Shown: positions 42,858-51,097 of the stretch, piece after piece | Position numbering within the stretch: the stretch's first letter is position 1 | Layout: the number at the start of each line of letters is the position of its first letter | Source of the DNA: Pseudomonas asturiensis | GTDB lineage: Bacteria; Pseudomonadota; Gammaproteobacteria; Pseudomonadales; Pseudomonadaceae | Assembly (NCBI RefSeq): GCF_900143095.1 | Contig: NZ_FRDA01000010.1 | Span: forward strand, 62,001 to 126,000 | DNA: 64,000 nucleotides | Direction: 5' to 3' | Translations under genes and position numbers: made by a program | The notes under the pieces: generated by a model | The model's database searches: none | Told to the model about the DNA's origin: nothing | The model's input: only the letters and a program-made list of their open reading frames with translations

Positions 42858-44033
42858 TCAGGGCCTGCTAAAACGGCTGCGCAGCAGCAAGATCCCGGTG
42901 ATCGCCGCGAGGCCCGAGCCCATCAATACGCCGACTTTCACTTCATCGATCAGGTGCTGCTGACCGGGAAACGCCAGGTTGCCGATGAACAGGCTCATGG
43001 TGAAGCCGATGCCACACAGGATCGCCACGCCATACAGCTGCACCCAGTTACTGCCTTCCGGCAGCACGGCCAGCCCTGCACGAATGGCCAGCACGGCGGC
43101 CAGGAATACGCCTATCTGCTTGCCCACGAACAGCCCCAGCGCGACCCCGAGCGGCACCGGATCGATGAGATTTTCCAGGGAGATGCCGGACAGCGAAACC
43201 CCGGCGTTGGCAAAGCCAAAGATCGGCACTACGGCAAACGCCACCCAGTAATGCATCTTCTCTTCAAGGAACAGCAGCGGCGAGCGCGCTTCTTCCTCGG
43301 GCTTGCCCATCGGGATGCACAGCGCCAGTGCGACGCCGGCCAGTGTGGCGTGAACGCCCGACTGCAACACGAAGAACCACAGCAGCGCGCCCAGCAACAG
43401 ATAAGGCAGCAGGCGACGGACGTTGAGGCGATTCATCACGATCAGCACCGCCAGCGTGGCGAAGGCCGCGCCCAGCATCGGCAGGTTCAGGCCGGAACTG
43501 TAGAAGAACGCGATGATGGTGACGGCACCCAGATCATCGAGAATCGCCAGTGCCGCGAGAAACACCTTGAGCGACGTCGGTACTCGATTGCCCAGCAAAG
43601 ACAGTACGCCCAGTGCGAATGCGATGTCAGTCGCGGCAGGAATCGCCCAGCCGCTCAATGTCTGCGGGTTGCCCCAGTTGACGGCGATGTAGATCAGCGC
43701 CGGCACCAGCATCCCGCCGGCAGCGGCAAAGCCGGGCAGGGCGCGTTGCCCCCAGGTCGAAAGTCCACCCGCCAACACTTCGCGCTTGATTTCCAGGCCG
43801 ACCATCAGGAAAAAGATCGCCATCAACCCGTCATTGACCCACAGCTCGACTGACAGGCCCAGCCACACGCTGTGCAGTACCGCGAAATAACCGGCGGACA
43901 GTGGCGAGTTGGCGACAATCAGCGCGGCCAGCGCGGCCAGCATCAAGACGATGCCGCCTGCGGACTCGGAGGCGAGAAAGCTGGCGAGGATGGCAACAGC
44001 CCGAGGCGTTTCCTTGATCGGGAATTGAGTCAT
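42858..44033 (-). CDS. nhaA: Na+/H+ antiporter NhaA
   Basis: Inner-membrane sodium/proton antiporter, 391 aa, about 12 helices. The paired aspartates that bind Na+ are in LAALAILDDLGAVTIIAFFY; other family segments are ELWVNDGLMAIFFLMVGLEI and ATDIAFALGVLSLLGNRVP. It lies 47 bases after hutD and 105 before the DUF3455 gene, and separates the hutDC part from the hutU-G part. No functional link to histidine use is apparent. Confidence 0.97.
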   Translation of the reverse strand: MTQFPIKETPRAVAILASFLASESAGGIVLMLAALAALIVANSPLSAGYFAVLHSVWLGLSVELWVNDGLMAIFFLMVGLEIKREVLAGGLSTWGQRALPGFAAAGGMLVPALIYIAVNWGNPQTLSGWAIPAATDIAFALGVLSLLGNRVPTSLKVFLAALAILDDLGAVTIIAFFYSSGLNLPMLGAAFATLAVLIVMNRLNVRRLLPYLLLGALLWFFVLQSGVHATLAGVALALCIPMGKPEEEARSPLLFLEEKMHYWVAFAVVPIFGFANAGVSLSGISLENLIDPVPLGVALGLFVGKQIGVFLAAVLAIRAGLAVLPEGSNWVQLYGVAILCGIGFTMSLFIGNLAFPGQQHLIDEVKVGVLMGSGLAAITGILLLRSRFSRP

Positions 44034-44080
44034 GGTCGTCCTTGAAGGGATCTGATTTTTAGAGGGCGCCTAGCATACCT

Positions 44081-44677
44081 TCATTGACCCATGGCGTTCA
44101 GCTCAATCAGGCAGCAACGGCTGGCGCCCGACGATTGCAGCTCGATCTCCATGAGTGCGCCGGTGTTGTCCACCTGGGCGCAGTCGTGTCGGCCGAGGAT
44201 TTCCCACGGCTGGCCGTTGATACTGAGGGCGACCTGCTCGGCCATGCTGAACAGCATGAAGGTGCTCGCCGAACTGAACAGCCGTTGCGGCTGGCGCACG
44301 TCGATCCATTGCAGGCGAGCGCTGTATCGATGCGCCGCATAGATGAGATTGAAATCCCGGATCGGCCCGTCGAGCAATGTGCACTCGACCTGGCTGTCCC
44401 CGCTGAACGCAAACGGATCGGAAGGCAGCAGCGGACGGCTGTTGAGGCCATCGACCGTCAGTGTCATGCCGGTACCCTGCAGCACGGTGATGATCCGCTG
44501 ATAACCGGCGAACACGGAAAAGCCGCCTGAGTGTTCGATATCTGCAATCGACAGCCGCCAGCCGAAACCGTCAAGGTCCTGACCTGCGTCGCGGGCGATT
44601 TCTTCGGTGCTGCCGCCGCCGTTCTTCCACGGCATGCGCGGGTAGTCGATGGCGCGCAGGATTCGGGTGGAGGTCAT
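44081..44677 (-). CDS. hutD: HutD
   Basis: 198 aa, cupin-like protein of the HutD family. Diagnostic are DYPRMPWKNGGGSTEEIARD near the start, FGWRLSIADIEHSGGFSVF, and LQGTGMTLTVDG. In P. fluorescens HutD is reported to act as a governor limiting hut expression at high urocanate. It overlaps hutC by 4 bases and is probably co-transcribed with it. Confidence 0.9.
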   Translation of the reverse strand: MTSTRILRAIDYPRMPWKNGGGSTEEIARDAGQDLDGFGWRLSIADIEHSGGFSVFAGYQRIITVLQGTGMTLTVDGLNSRPLLPSDPFAFSGDSQVECTLLDGPIRDFNLIYAAHRYSARLQWIDVRQPQRLFSSASTFMLFSMAEQVALSINGQPWEILGRHDCAQVDNTGALMEIELQSSGASRCCLIELNAMGQ

Positions 44678-45423
44678 TTGGTGAAGCGTCCTTCAAGGCG
44701 ATGACGGGAGCCGGGATGGATCAGGCGTGCGGCGGTCACCGGCTGGCGACCTGACCACGTACGGCGGCGAATCAACAGGCAGGGTTCGCCCGCGTCGATC
44801 TGCAACAGTGTGCACTCGTCGGCCTCGGCCAGAATCGCCTCGACCACATGCTCACCCTCGGTCAACGGCGCGACCTGCGATAGGTAGGCGTAGGGCGTCT
44901 GCAGGGTGAAGTCCTGCTTGAGGTAATCCGGCGCGACCAACGCGTTCACGAAACGGTCTTCGATCTGCACGGCAATGTCGTTTTCGTAATGCACGATCAA
45001 CGAATGGAACACCCGCTGACCCTCGCGCATGTCCAGCGCCAGTGCGCGTTCGGAGCCTGCGGCTTCTTCTTTGAGGATGATGACCTTGCAGGAATGACGA
45101 TGGCCTCGTGCGGCAATCTCGTCAGCGATATTGTGGACTTCGAACAGCGCGGACTGGCTTTTGGGCTCGGCGACGAACGTACCAACGCCCTGCATGCGCA
45201 CCAGCAGGCCTTCGGCGGTGAGTTCGCGCAAGGCGCGATTGATGGTCATGCGGCTGAAACCCAGTTGCGTCACCAGCTCGCTTTCCGACGGCACGCGGTG
45301 ATGCGGCGGCCAGGTGCCGTTCTGGATCTGCAGGGCGATCATGTGTTTGACGCGGGCGTACAAGGGTGCGGGACTTTCGCCCATCTGGGCTGCCAGTGAG
45401 GAAGAGGCGGGCGGCGTCGGCAC
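44674..45423 (-). CDS. hutC: HutC, GntR-family repressor of the hut genes
   Basis: 249 aa. A GntR helix-turn-helix (PLYARVKHMIALQIQNGTWP, then VPSESELVTQLGFSRMTINRAL, residues 19-66) precedes a UTRA effector domain (VFHSLIVHYENDIAVQIEDR, TPYAYLSQVAPLTEGEHVVE). Urocanate is the known inducer in Pseudomonas. GTG 45423 has AAGGA 8 bases upstream; an internal ATG at 45384 is the alternative start. Divergent from hutF across a shared dyad. Confidence 0.94.
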   Translation of the reverse strand: MPTPPASSSLAAQMGESPAPLYARVKHMIALQIQNGTWPPHHRVPSESELVTQLGFSRMTINRALRELTAEGLLVRMQGVGTFVAEPKSQSALFEVHNIADEIAARGHRHSCKVIILKEEAAGSERALALDMREGQRVFHSLIVHYENDIAVQIEDRFVNALVAPDYLKQDFTLQTPYAYLSQVAPLTEGEHVVEAILAEADECTLLQIDAGEPCLLIRRRTWSGRQPVTAARLIHPGSRHRLEGRFTK

Positions 45424-45521
45424 GTAGGTGTCCTTGTTGTGAAGATGATTCAGGCGCTCAAGCTAACCATTAACCCGTGGTACGGCAAGTTTGCCGACGG
45501 TTTACCAGTGCGCCAAACGTC

Positions 45522-45537
45522 TGTATATGTATATACA
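45522..45537. promoter_or_regulatory. HutC-type operator candidate between hutC and hutF
   Basis: TGTATATGTATATACA is a 16-bp palindrome mismatched only at the centre. It overlaps TGTATATACAA, closely related to the hutU upstream dyad. Lying 27 bases before hutF and about 100 from hutC, it can serve both divergent promoters. Confidence 0.78.
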
Positions 45538-45563
45538 AATTACAGTGATGAGGTATGAAGTCA

Positions 45564-46928
45564 ATGTCAGCCTTCTTTGCCGAGCGCGCGCTACTCCCTG
45601 ATGGCTGGGCCAATGACGTGCGTCTGGAGGTCAGCCCTGAGGGCATGCTGACGCGGATTCAGGCCAATGCGGAGCGGCAGGGCGCTGAAATCGTCAATGG
45701 CCCGCTGCTGCCCGGCATGCCGAACCTGCATTCGCACGCTTTCCAGCGTGCCATGGCCGGTCTGGCGGAAGTGGCCGGCAACCCGAACGACAGCTTCTGG
45801 ACCTGGCGCGACCTCATGTACCGGCTGGTCGGGCGCATCACACCGCAGCAACTGGGCATCATTGCCCGGCAGCTGTACATCGAGATGCTCAAAGGTGGCT
45901 ACACCTCAGTTGCCGAATTTCACTATGTGCATCAGGACATCACGGGCAAGCCCTACGCCGACCCGGCCGAGCTGGCGGTGCAGATCAGCCAGGCGGCAAG
46001 CTCGGTCGGTATCGGCCTGACGCTGTTGCCGGTGCTTTACAGCCATTCCGGTTTTGGCGGGCAAGCACCGAACGAAGCCCAGCGCCGATTTATCCACAGC
46101 ACCGACAGCTATCTGGACCTGCAGGCGCGTTTGCAGCCGATTGTGGCGAGTCAAACGGCGCAGCGGCTTGGCCTCTGCTTTCACTCATTGCGTGCCGTGA
46201 CGCCCGAGCAGATCAGCGCCGTGCTGGCTGCCAGCGCCCCGGATTGCCCGGTGCATATCCACATTGCCGAACAGCAGAAGGAAGTCGATGACTGCCTGAG
46301 CTGGAGCGGTCGACGTCCGTTGCAGTGGCTGTATGAGAACGCGCCTGTGGATAACCGCTGGTGTCTGGTGCATGCGACCCATGCCGAGCCTGACGAAGTG
46401 GCCCTTATGGCAAACAGCGCAGCCGTTGCCGGTTTGTGCCTGACCACTGAAGCGAATCTGGGTGACGGGATTTTCCCGGCCGTGGATTACCTCGCGCAGG
46501 GCGGGCGTTGGGGCATTGGTTCAGACAGCCATGTGTCGCTCAGCGTGGTCGAAGAGCTGCGCTGGCTGGAGTACGGCCAGCGGCTGCGCGATCAGCGTCG
46601 TAACCGGTTGTATCGCAGCGATCAGCCGAGGGTTGGCAGAACCTTGATGGATGCGGCGCTCGCGGGCGGTGCTCAGGCGTTGGGTCAGGAGATTGGCGCG
46701 CTGGAAATCGGCAAGCGTGCAGACTGGCTGGTACTGGATGGCAATGACCCGTATATCGCCACTGCAACGGGTGATGCCATTCTCAATCGCTGGTTGTTTG
46801 CAGGCAGTGATCGCCAGATCCGCGACGTGGCGGTTGGCGGGCGCTGGGTGATTCGTGAAGGACGACATGCCGATCAGGATCAGAGTGCCCAGGCGTTTGC
46901 TCAGGTACTGAAGACGTTATTGGACTAG
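45564..46928 (+). CDS. hutF: Formimidoylglutamate deiminase
   Basis: Converts N-formimino-L-glutamate to N-formyl-L-glutamate and ammonia, 454 aa, metal-dependent amidohydrolase. The HxH is in PGMPNLHSHAFQRAMAGLAE (in the first 75 residues); HIHIAEQQKEVDD, VHATHAEPDE and WGIGSDSHVSLS carry further metal and catalytic residues. Presence of HutF with HutG defines the five-step Pseudomonas route. The start at 45564 is preferred: GAGG lies 10 bases upstream, whereas it is 2 bases from the in-frame ATG at 45555. Confidence 0.95.
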   Translation: MSAFFAERALLPDGWANDVRLEVSPEGMLTRIQANAERQGAEIVNGPLLPGMPNLHSHAFQRAMAGLAEVAGNPNDSFWTWRDLMYRLVGRITPQQLGIIARQLYIEMLKGGYTSVAEFHYVHQDITGKPYADPAELAVQISQAASSVGIGLTLLPVLYSHSGFGGQAPNEAQRRFIHSTDSYLDLQARLQPIVASQTAQRLGLCFHSLRAVTPEQISAVLAASAPDCPVHIHIAEQQKEVDDCLSWSGRRPLQWLYENAPVDNRWCLVHATHAEPDEVALMANSAAVAGLCLTTEANLGDGIFPAVDYLAQGGRWGIGSDSHVSLSVVEELRWLEYGQRLRDQRRNRLYRSDQPRVGRTLMDAALAGGAQALGQEIGALEIGKRADWLVLDGNDPYIATATGDAILNRWLFAGSDRQIRDVAVGGRWVIREGRHADQDQSAQAFAQVLKTLLD

Positions 46929-46933
46929 CTGAC

Positions 46934-46961
46934 TGATCGTGCCAACGGGTTAGCACGATCA
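46934..46961. terminator. Hairpin between convergent hutF and lipocalin genes
   Basis: TGATCGTGC (46934-46942) pairs perfectly with GCACGATCA (46953-46961), loop 10 bases. No T-run, but its position between two convergent stops fits a bidirectional transcription end. Confidence 0.5.
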
Positions 46962-46974
46962 ATCGCGCCAGTGT

Positions 46975-47553
46975 TCACTTCCCGTCTTTGCCAATCTTCG
47001 AATCAGCCTCGCGCCAGATCAGGCGTGAGGTGTCGTAACCCTGCTGACGGGCCTTGCTCAGCATGTCTTGCTTGACCGACTCGGACACGGTGGGCGTGCG
47101 TGACAGCAGCCAGAGGTACTTGCGGTCCGGGTTGCCGACCACAGCGGTCTTGTAGCCGTCGCTCACGTCCAGCACCCAGTAATCACCCTTGGCAACACCC
47201 GGTAGCAGACGCGAGAACCAGTTATCGAACACGACCCACAGTTTGTCGGTCTTGCCCGGAACCTGCGGCGAGGCGGTACCGGTCGCTTCCTGCCATTCGC
47301 CTTCAAGGGTGCGGCAGCGATTGGTCACGGCGATGTTGCCGTCGTCCTTGAGCTGATAGTGGGCTTCGGACTGGGCGCATTTGCGCTGGAAGAACATCGG
47401 CAGTCGTGCCAGCTCGTACCAGGTACCCTGATACTGCTTGAGATCGACGCTGTCGACCGTCCTCGGCTCAAGGTTGTCAGCCGAGTGCGCAAAGCCGATG
47501 GCCAGAAAACTGGCCATCACGAAGATACCGAAACGTACGAGTACCTTGACCAT
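46975..47553 (-). CDS. blc: Blc-type bacterial lipocalin
   Basis: 192 aa, small beta-barrel that binds lipids at the cell envelope. The lipocalin motif is LKQYQGTWYELARLPMFFQRKC (residues about 38-59, in two blocks); DYWVLDVSDGYKTAVVGNP and YLWLLSRTPTV are the other conserved regions. The leader (VMASFLAIGFAHS-ADN) has no lipobox cysteine, so unlike E. coli Blc this is a periplasmic or secreted protein, not a lipoprotein. Co-oriented with a small lipoprotein gene 2 bases upstream. Confidence 0.92.
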   Translation of the reverse strand: MVKVLVRFGIFVMASFLAIGFAHSADNLEPRTVDSVDLKQYQGTWYELARLPMFFQRKCAQSEAHYQLKDDGNIAVTNRCRTLEGEWQEATGTASPQVPGKTDKLWVVFDNWFSRLLPGVAKGDYWVLDVSDGYKTAVVGNPDRKYLWLLSRTPTVSESVKQDMLSKARQQGYDTSRLIWREADSKIGKDGK

Positions 47554-47555
47554 GC

Positions 47556-47810
47556 TTATTTCAGGCCCTGACCCGAGAACAAGACGACCTTGTCAGCGGC
47601 ATACTGCACGCTGATGAACGTGTTTTTGTCGCCCCATGTGCAACTCGACATGCCCAGCGCACCGGAACATTCAGTCGGGCTGCCCAGCAAGGACTCGACC
47701 TGAGCCTTGGGCATGCCCGCAGAGAGTTTGGAGTAGTTTTCCTGAGTGATTTTGCTGCACGCAGCCAGGAACACGCAAAACGAGAGTAAAGCGACAGAGC
47801 GCAAGGACAT
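47556..47810 (-). CDS. Small SmpA/BamE-like lipoprotein
   Basis: 84 aa. A lipoprotein signal peptide MSLRSVALLSFCVFLAAC places the lipidated cysteine at residue 18. The rest (NYSKLSAGMPKAQVESLLGS, then SSCTWGDKNTFISVQYAADK) follows the short BamE/SmpA-type fold (DUF3862-like). The start at 47810 was chosen for the signal peptide; the in-frame frame extends 39 codons upstream without one. It is 2 bases from the lipocalin gene, so the two envelope proteins form a pair. Function unknown. Confidence 0.8.
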   Translation of the reverse strand: MSLRSVALLSFCVFLAACSKITQENYSKLSAGMPKAQVESLLGSPTECSGALGMSSCTWGDKNTFISVQYAADKVVLFSGQGLK

Positions 47811-47945
47811 GGGTGAAGCTCCTGAACGGAAGAGGGGTCTCGTCGCAACGGGGGCCGATGCAGCCTGACGCTGGCGCAGTACCGAAAGCTTAGAAGAGGA
47901 AAAGCGGATCTGGTTCCCGGCAGACAAAAGGATTTATTCGGCCTA

Positions 47946-48548
47946 TCAGAAGCTTGAGCCCGGTTTCTCGAGAAATTCGATTTCCTGATCGGTAGAGGTT
48001 CTGCCCAGAATGGCATTGCGATGCGGGAAGCGCCCGAAGCGGGCGATGATCGCCTGATGGCGCTCGGCAAAATCCAGGCTGCTTGTGAAATAGTCGCGAT
48101 CAGTGGAAGGCAGAAGGGGCAGCAAACGGGTGAAACAGGCGATGGCCTGATTCTGGTCAGCGAGGTTCTCGCTGTGCTCCAGCACCAGGTAGATAAAGGT
48201 GCGCTGCAGGGGATCCAGATGCTGGTCACGCTCCAGCTTCAGGCCGTGCTTGACCAGCGCCTGCGCACGCGGGTCTCCGGCAAAAGCGTTGGGGGTGTCG
48301 CGATGGATCATGCGTGGCAACTGATCGAGCAACAGGATCAGCGCCAGCCAGCCCTTTGGGTTTTCCGCCCACTCGGCCAAGCCACCCGCCAGCGCTTTAT
48401 CGACCAGATCACCGAAGCGCTCGCGGGCTTCGGCGTCGTTCGCCTGTTTCTTGCCAAACCAGAGCGTGTTCCTGGCTTTCACCACTTCAGTGGGTGATTC
48501 GGCCGGGCCGAACCACCAGTCGAGCAGCGGCAGCCAGGGCGCACGCAT
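47946..48548 (-). CDS. DUF924 family protein
   Basis: 200 aa, soluble helical protein. Diagnostic segments are DWWFGPAESPTEVV, ALILLLDQLPRMIHRDTPNA and FIYLVLEHSENLADQNQAI, matching the DUF924 family of TPR-like proteins with no known biochemical role. No signal peptide. Lies 14 bases after the fbp stop, probably in the same transcript as fbp. Confidence 0.88.
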   Translation of the reverse strand: MRAPWLPLLDWWFGPAESPTEVVKARNTLWFGKKQANDAEARERFGDLVDKALAGGLAEWAENPKGWLALILLLDQLPRMIHRDTPNAFAGDPRAQALVKHGLKLERDQHLDPLQRTFIYLVLEHSENLADQNQAIACFTRLLPLLPSTDRDYFTSSLDFAERHQAIIARFGRFPHRNAILGRTSTDQEIEFLEKPGSSF

Positions 48549-48562
48549 GGGGCTTGTTCCTT

Positions 48563-49573
48563 TTACGCTTTGTGGTACGCCGTGGCGCGCTCGACTTCCT
48601 GTTTGGAACCCAGGAATACAGCGACACGCTGGTGCAGACCTTCAGGCTGGATGTCGAGGATGCGCTGGTGGCCATCAGTGGACGCGCCGCCTGCCTGCTC
48701 AACCAGGAACGACATCGGGTTGGCTTCGTACATCAGGCGCAGCTTGCCCGGCTTGGATGGCTCGCGGCTGTCGCGCGGGTACATGAACAGACCGCCACGG
48801 GTCAGGATGCGGTGCACGTCGGCAACCATCGCCGCGACCCAGCGCATGTTGTAGTTCTTCTTCAGCGGACCTTCTTCGCCCTGCAGCAACTCTTCCACGT
48901 AGCGCTGTACCGGGGCTTCCCAATGGCGCTGGTTGGACATGTTGATGGCGAATTCCTGAGTGGTCTCAGGGATGGTGATGTCCTCGTGAGTCAATACGAA
49001 GCTGCCCATCTCGCGGTCCAGGGTGAAGCCTTTGACGCCGTCACCCAGGGTCAGGATCAGCATGGTCTGCGGGCCGTAGATTGCGTAACCGGCCGCGACC
49101 TGCTCGGTGCCTGGCTGGAGGAAGGCTTTTTCGTTCAGGGCTTCGTTCTGGCTCAGGTACTGGTTTGGGCAGCGCAGCACCGAGAAGATGGTGCCGACCG
49201 GCGCATTGATGTCGATGTTGGACGAGCCGTCGAGTGGGTCGAACACCAGCAGGTAGGCGCCTTTAGGGTATTTGCCGGGAATCTGGTAGGCATTGTCCAT
49301 TTCTTCGGACGCCATGCCGGCCAGGTGACCACCCCATTCGTTGGCTTCCAGCAGGATTTCGTTGGAGATCACGTCGAGCTTTTTCTGCACTTCGCCCTGC
49401 ACGTTCTCGGTGCCCATGCTGCCCAGTACGCCGCCCAGCGCGCCTTTGGAGACGGCGTGGCTGATTTCCTTGCACGCTCGCGCCACTACTTCGATCAGGA
49501 AGCGCAGATCGGCAGGAGTGTTGTTGCTGCGGGTCTGCTCAATCAAGTAGCGACTTAGTGTAACGCGGGACAT
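48563..49573 (-). CDS. fbp: Fructose-1,6-bisphosphatase class 1
   Basis: Gluconeogenic phosphatase giving fructose-6-phosphate, 336 aa, cytoplasmic. The class 1 metal-binding signature is in LLVFDPLDGSSNIDINAPVG (about residues 107-126); KLRLMYEANPMSFLVEQAGG carries the active-site sequence near the C-terminus. CGGAGC precedes the ATG. Next to DUF924 in the same direction. Confidence 0.97.
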   Translation of the reverse strand: MSRVTLSRYLIEQTRSNNTPADLRFLIEVVARACKEISHAVSKGALGGVLGSMGTENVQGEVQKKLDVISNEILLEANEWGGHLAGMASEEMDNAYQIPGKYPKGAYLLVFDPLDGSSNIDINAPVGTIFSVLRCPNQYLSQNEALNEKAFLQPGTEQVAAGYAIYGPQTMLILTLGDGVKGFTLDREMGSFVLTHEDITIPETTQEFAINMSNQRHWEAPVQRYVEELLQGEEGPLKKNYNMRWVAAMVADVHRILTRGGLFMYPRDSREPSKPGKLRLMYEANPMSFLVEQAGGASTDGHQRILDIQPEGLHQRVAVFLGSKQEVERATAYHKA

Positions 49574-49717
49574 GGATAGCTCCGAAGATAGGGGGTATGA
49601 AAACCCGCGCAGTTTAACGCGAGTGGCGACGTAATACTGCTATCAGACTGGCTTATGACGGTTTCAGTTCATATGTCGGGTCAGCGTAGCTGGAATCCGG
49701 CCGGGTCGATGGCCTGT

Positions 49718-51097
49718 TCAGCGCTTCGAGGCGCGCAGGGTGCTGAGCGCCATCCAGCCCAGAAACAGCACACCCAGCAGCAGGACGGCCCAGAGACCAA
49801 GACGCTTGAAGTCGACGCTTTCCTGCGCCACCGGCAGCGGCGCGGCCATGTTGGCGACGGCAGCAGTGGTCGGTTTCGCGTTACCCAGCGCGGCCAGTTT
49901 CTGTGGCGTGAAATCAGGAATCAGTGTGGCCAGCGACAGGTTGGCAGCCTTGGCGCTCGAGTTGCCCACGGCCAGGGTAAAAGGCCCATTGCCGCGTGCC
50001 AGAAACACCACTTCGCTCGCCTGCACGGCCACGCTCAAGGTTGGCGCTTCGCTGCCCAGCCCGCCGCCGCGGTCATCGACCACCAGCTTGAGTTGCTGCA
50101 CGACGCGCCCGGACAGGTGCAATTGATCCTGAACCATGTCGCCGCCGTTCTGCGTCAGGCGATACAGAAGCCCGCTGCTGACCGGTTGCCACGGCTGTCT
50201 GGCGTCGCTGCGCGCATAGAGCGTGCCGGGCGCCAGGCTGTTGGGTTGAGTGATGTCGACCTTCACGCGCTCGACCGGCAAGCCCGCAGGCAGTTGCCAG
50301 ACATACTCGTTGGCCGTTTCGACCTTGCCGGTGATGGCAGGTGACCAGGTCAGGGGCGGCGCGGGGCTTTGCGTCTCTGCCGCGAATACGTGCGCGGAAA
50401 TCAGCGTCGGCGCACTGTGCGGCGAGCGCCACAGCAGGCGCAGATAACGAGCGCTCTGGCCGGGCAGGCCGACTTCGCGCTGATCCACCACTTCGTCGGC
50501 GAACGACAGGCGGGCCACTTGCCCGTCACCCCAGTTGCGCCAGTGCTGAAGGTCATCGCTGGCTTCGATGCTGAAACTCTGGAAACCCTCGCGCTCGGCG
50601 CTCCAGTCAATAATCAACTGTTCCAGTGGTGCCTTGACTGCGCTTGTGTCCAGCAGCCAGCCACGCAGCACTTCTTCGCCTGCCTCGATGTCACTTTGCG
50701 GCTGGACTTCGATGACTGTGCCGTTACTGGCGCGCTCGATACGAATGACCGGTGTTGCATCGCCCGCTTCCTGAGTGCTGTAGAGCGCAAACCACTTCAC
50801 CGGAATCGGCGTGGGCTCCTGATCCTGCTTCGCCTGCTTCTGGTTCAGTGCATACGCTTGCGGCTGGCCCTCGCTGTTGAAGACGCGCAGGTCGCTGAGG
50901 TCGGTCTGCCGAGCACTCAGTTGCACGGCCAGCGGCAGCTCGATGCGATACCACGGGCCATCGCCGCTGAGCGTCAACGGCGTCTGGCTGGCAAAGTCGG
51001 CCGGTTTGTCTTGAGCATGGGCGGCCATCGTCGTGCACAGCGCCAGGCCGAGCGCAGCGACTTTCAGGGGGGAACGACTCAAGAACGGTTTCCTCAT
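49718..51097 (-). CDS. DUF3999 exported/membrane protein
   Basis: 459 aa. A signal peptide (MRKPFLSRSPLKVAALGLAL, cleavage near AAHAQ) precedes a long periplasmic beta-rich region (GDGPWYRIELPLAVQLSARQ, FNSEGQPQAYALNQ, WSAEREGFQSFSIEASDDLQ) and one C-terminal membrane anchor (LGLWAVLLLGVLFLGWMAL). This matches DUF3999. ATG 51097 overlaps the DUF2339 stop as ATGA; longer starts inside that gene are shadows. The coupled pair suggests one envelope complex. Function unknown. Confidence 0.85.
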   Translation of the reverse strand: MRKPFLSRSPLKVAALGLALCTTMAAHAQDKPADFASQTPLTLSGDGPWYRIELPLAVQLSARQTDLSDLRVFNSEGQPQAYALNQKQAKQDQEPTPIPVKWFALYSTQEAGDATPVIRIERASNGTVIEVQPQSDIEAGEEVLRGWLLDTSAVKAPLEQLIIDWSAEREGFQSFSIEASDDLQHWRNWGDGQVARLSFADEVVDQREVGLPGQSARYLRLLWRSPHSAPTLISAHVFAAETQSPAPPLTWSPAITGKVETANEYVWQLPAGLPVERVKVDITQPNSLAPGTLYARSDARQPWQPVSSGLLYRLTQNGGDMVQDQLHLSGRVVQQLKLVVDDRGGGLGSEAPTLSVAVQASEVVFLARGNGPFTLAVGNSSAKAANLSLATLIPDFTPQKLAALGNAKPTTAAVANMAAPLPVAQESVDFKRLGLWAVLLLGVLFLGWMALSTLRASKR

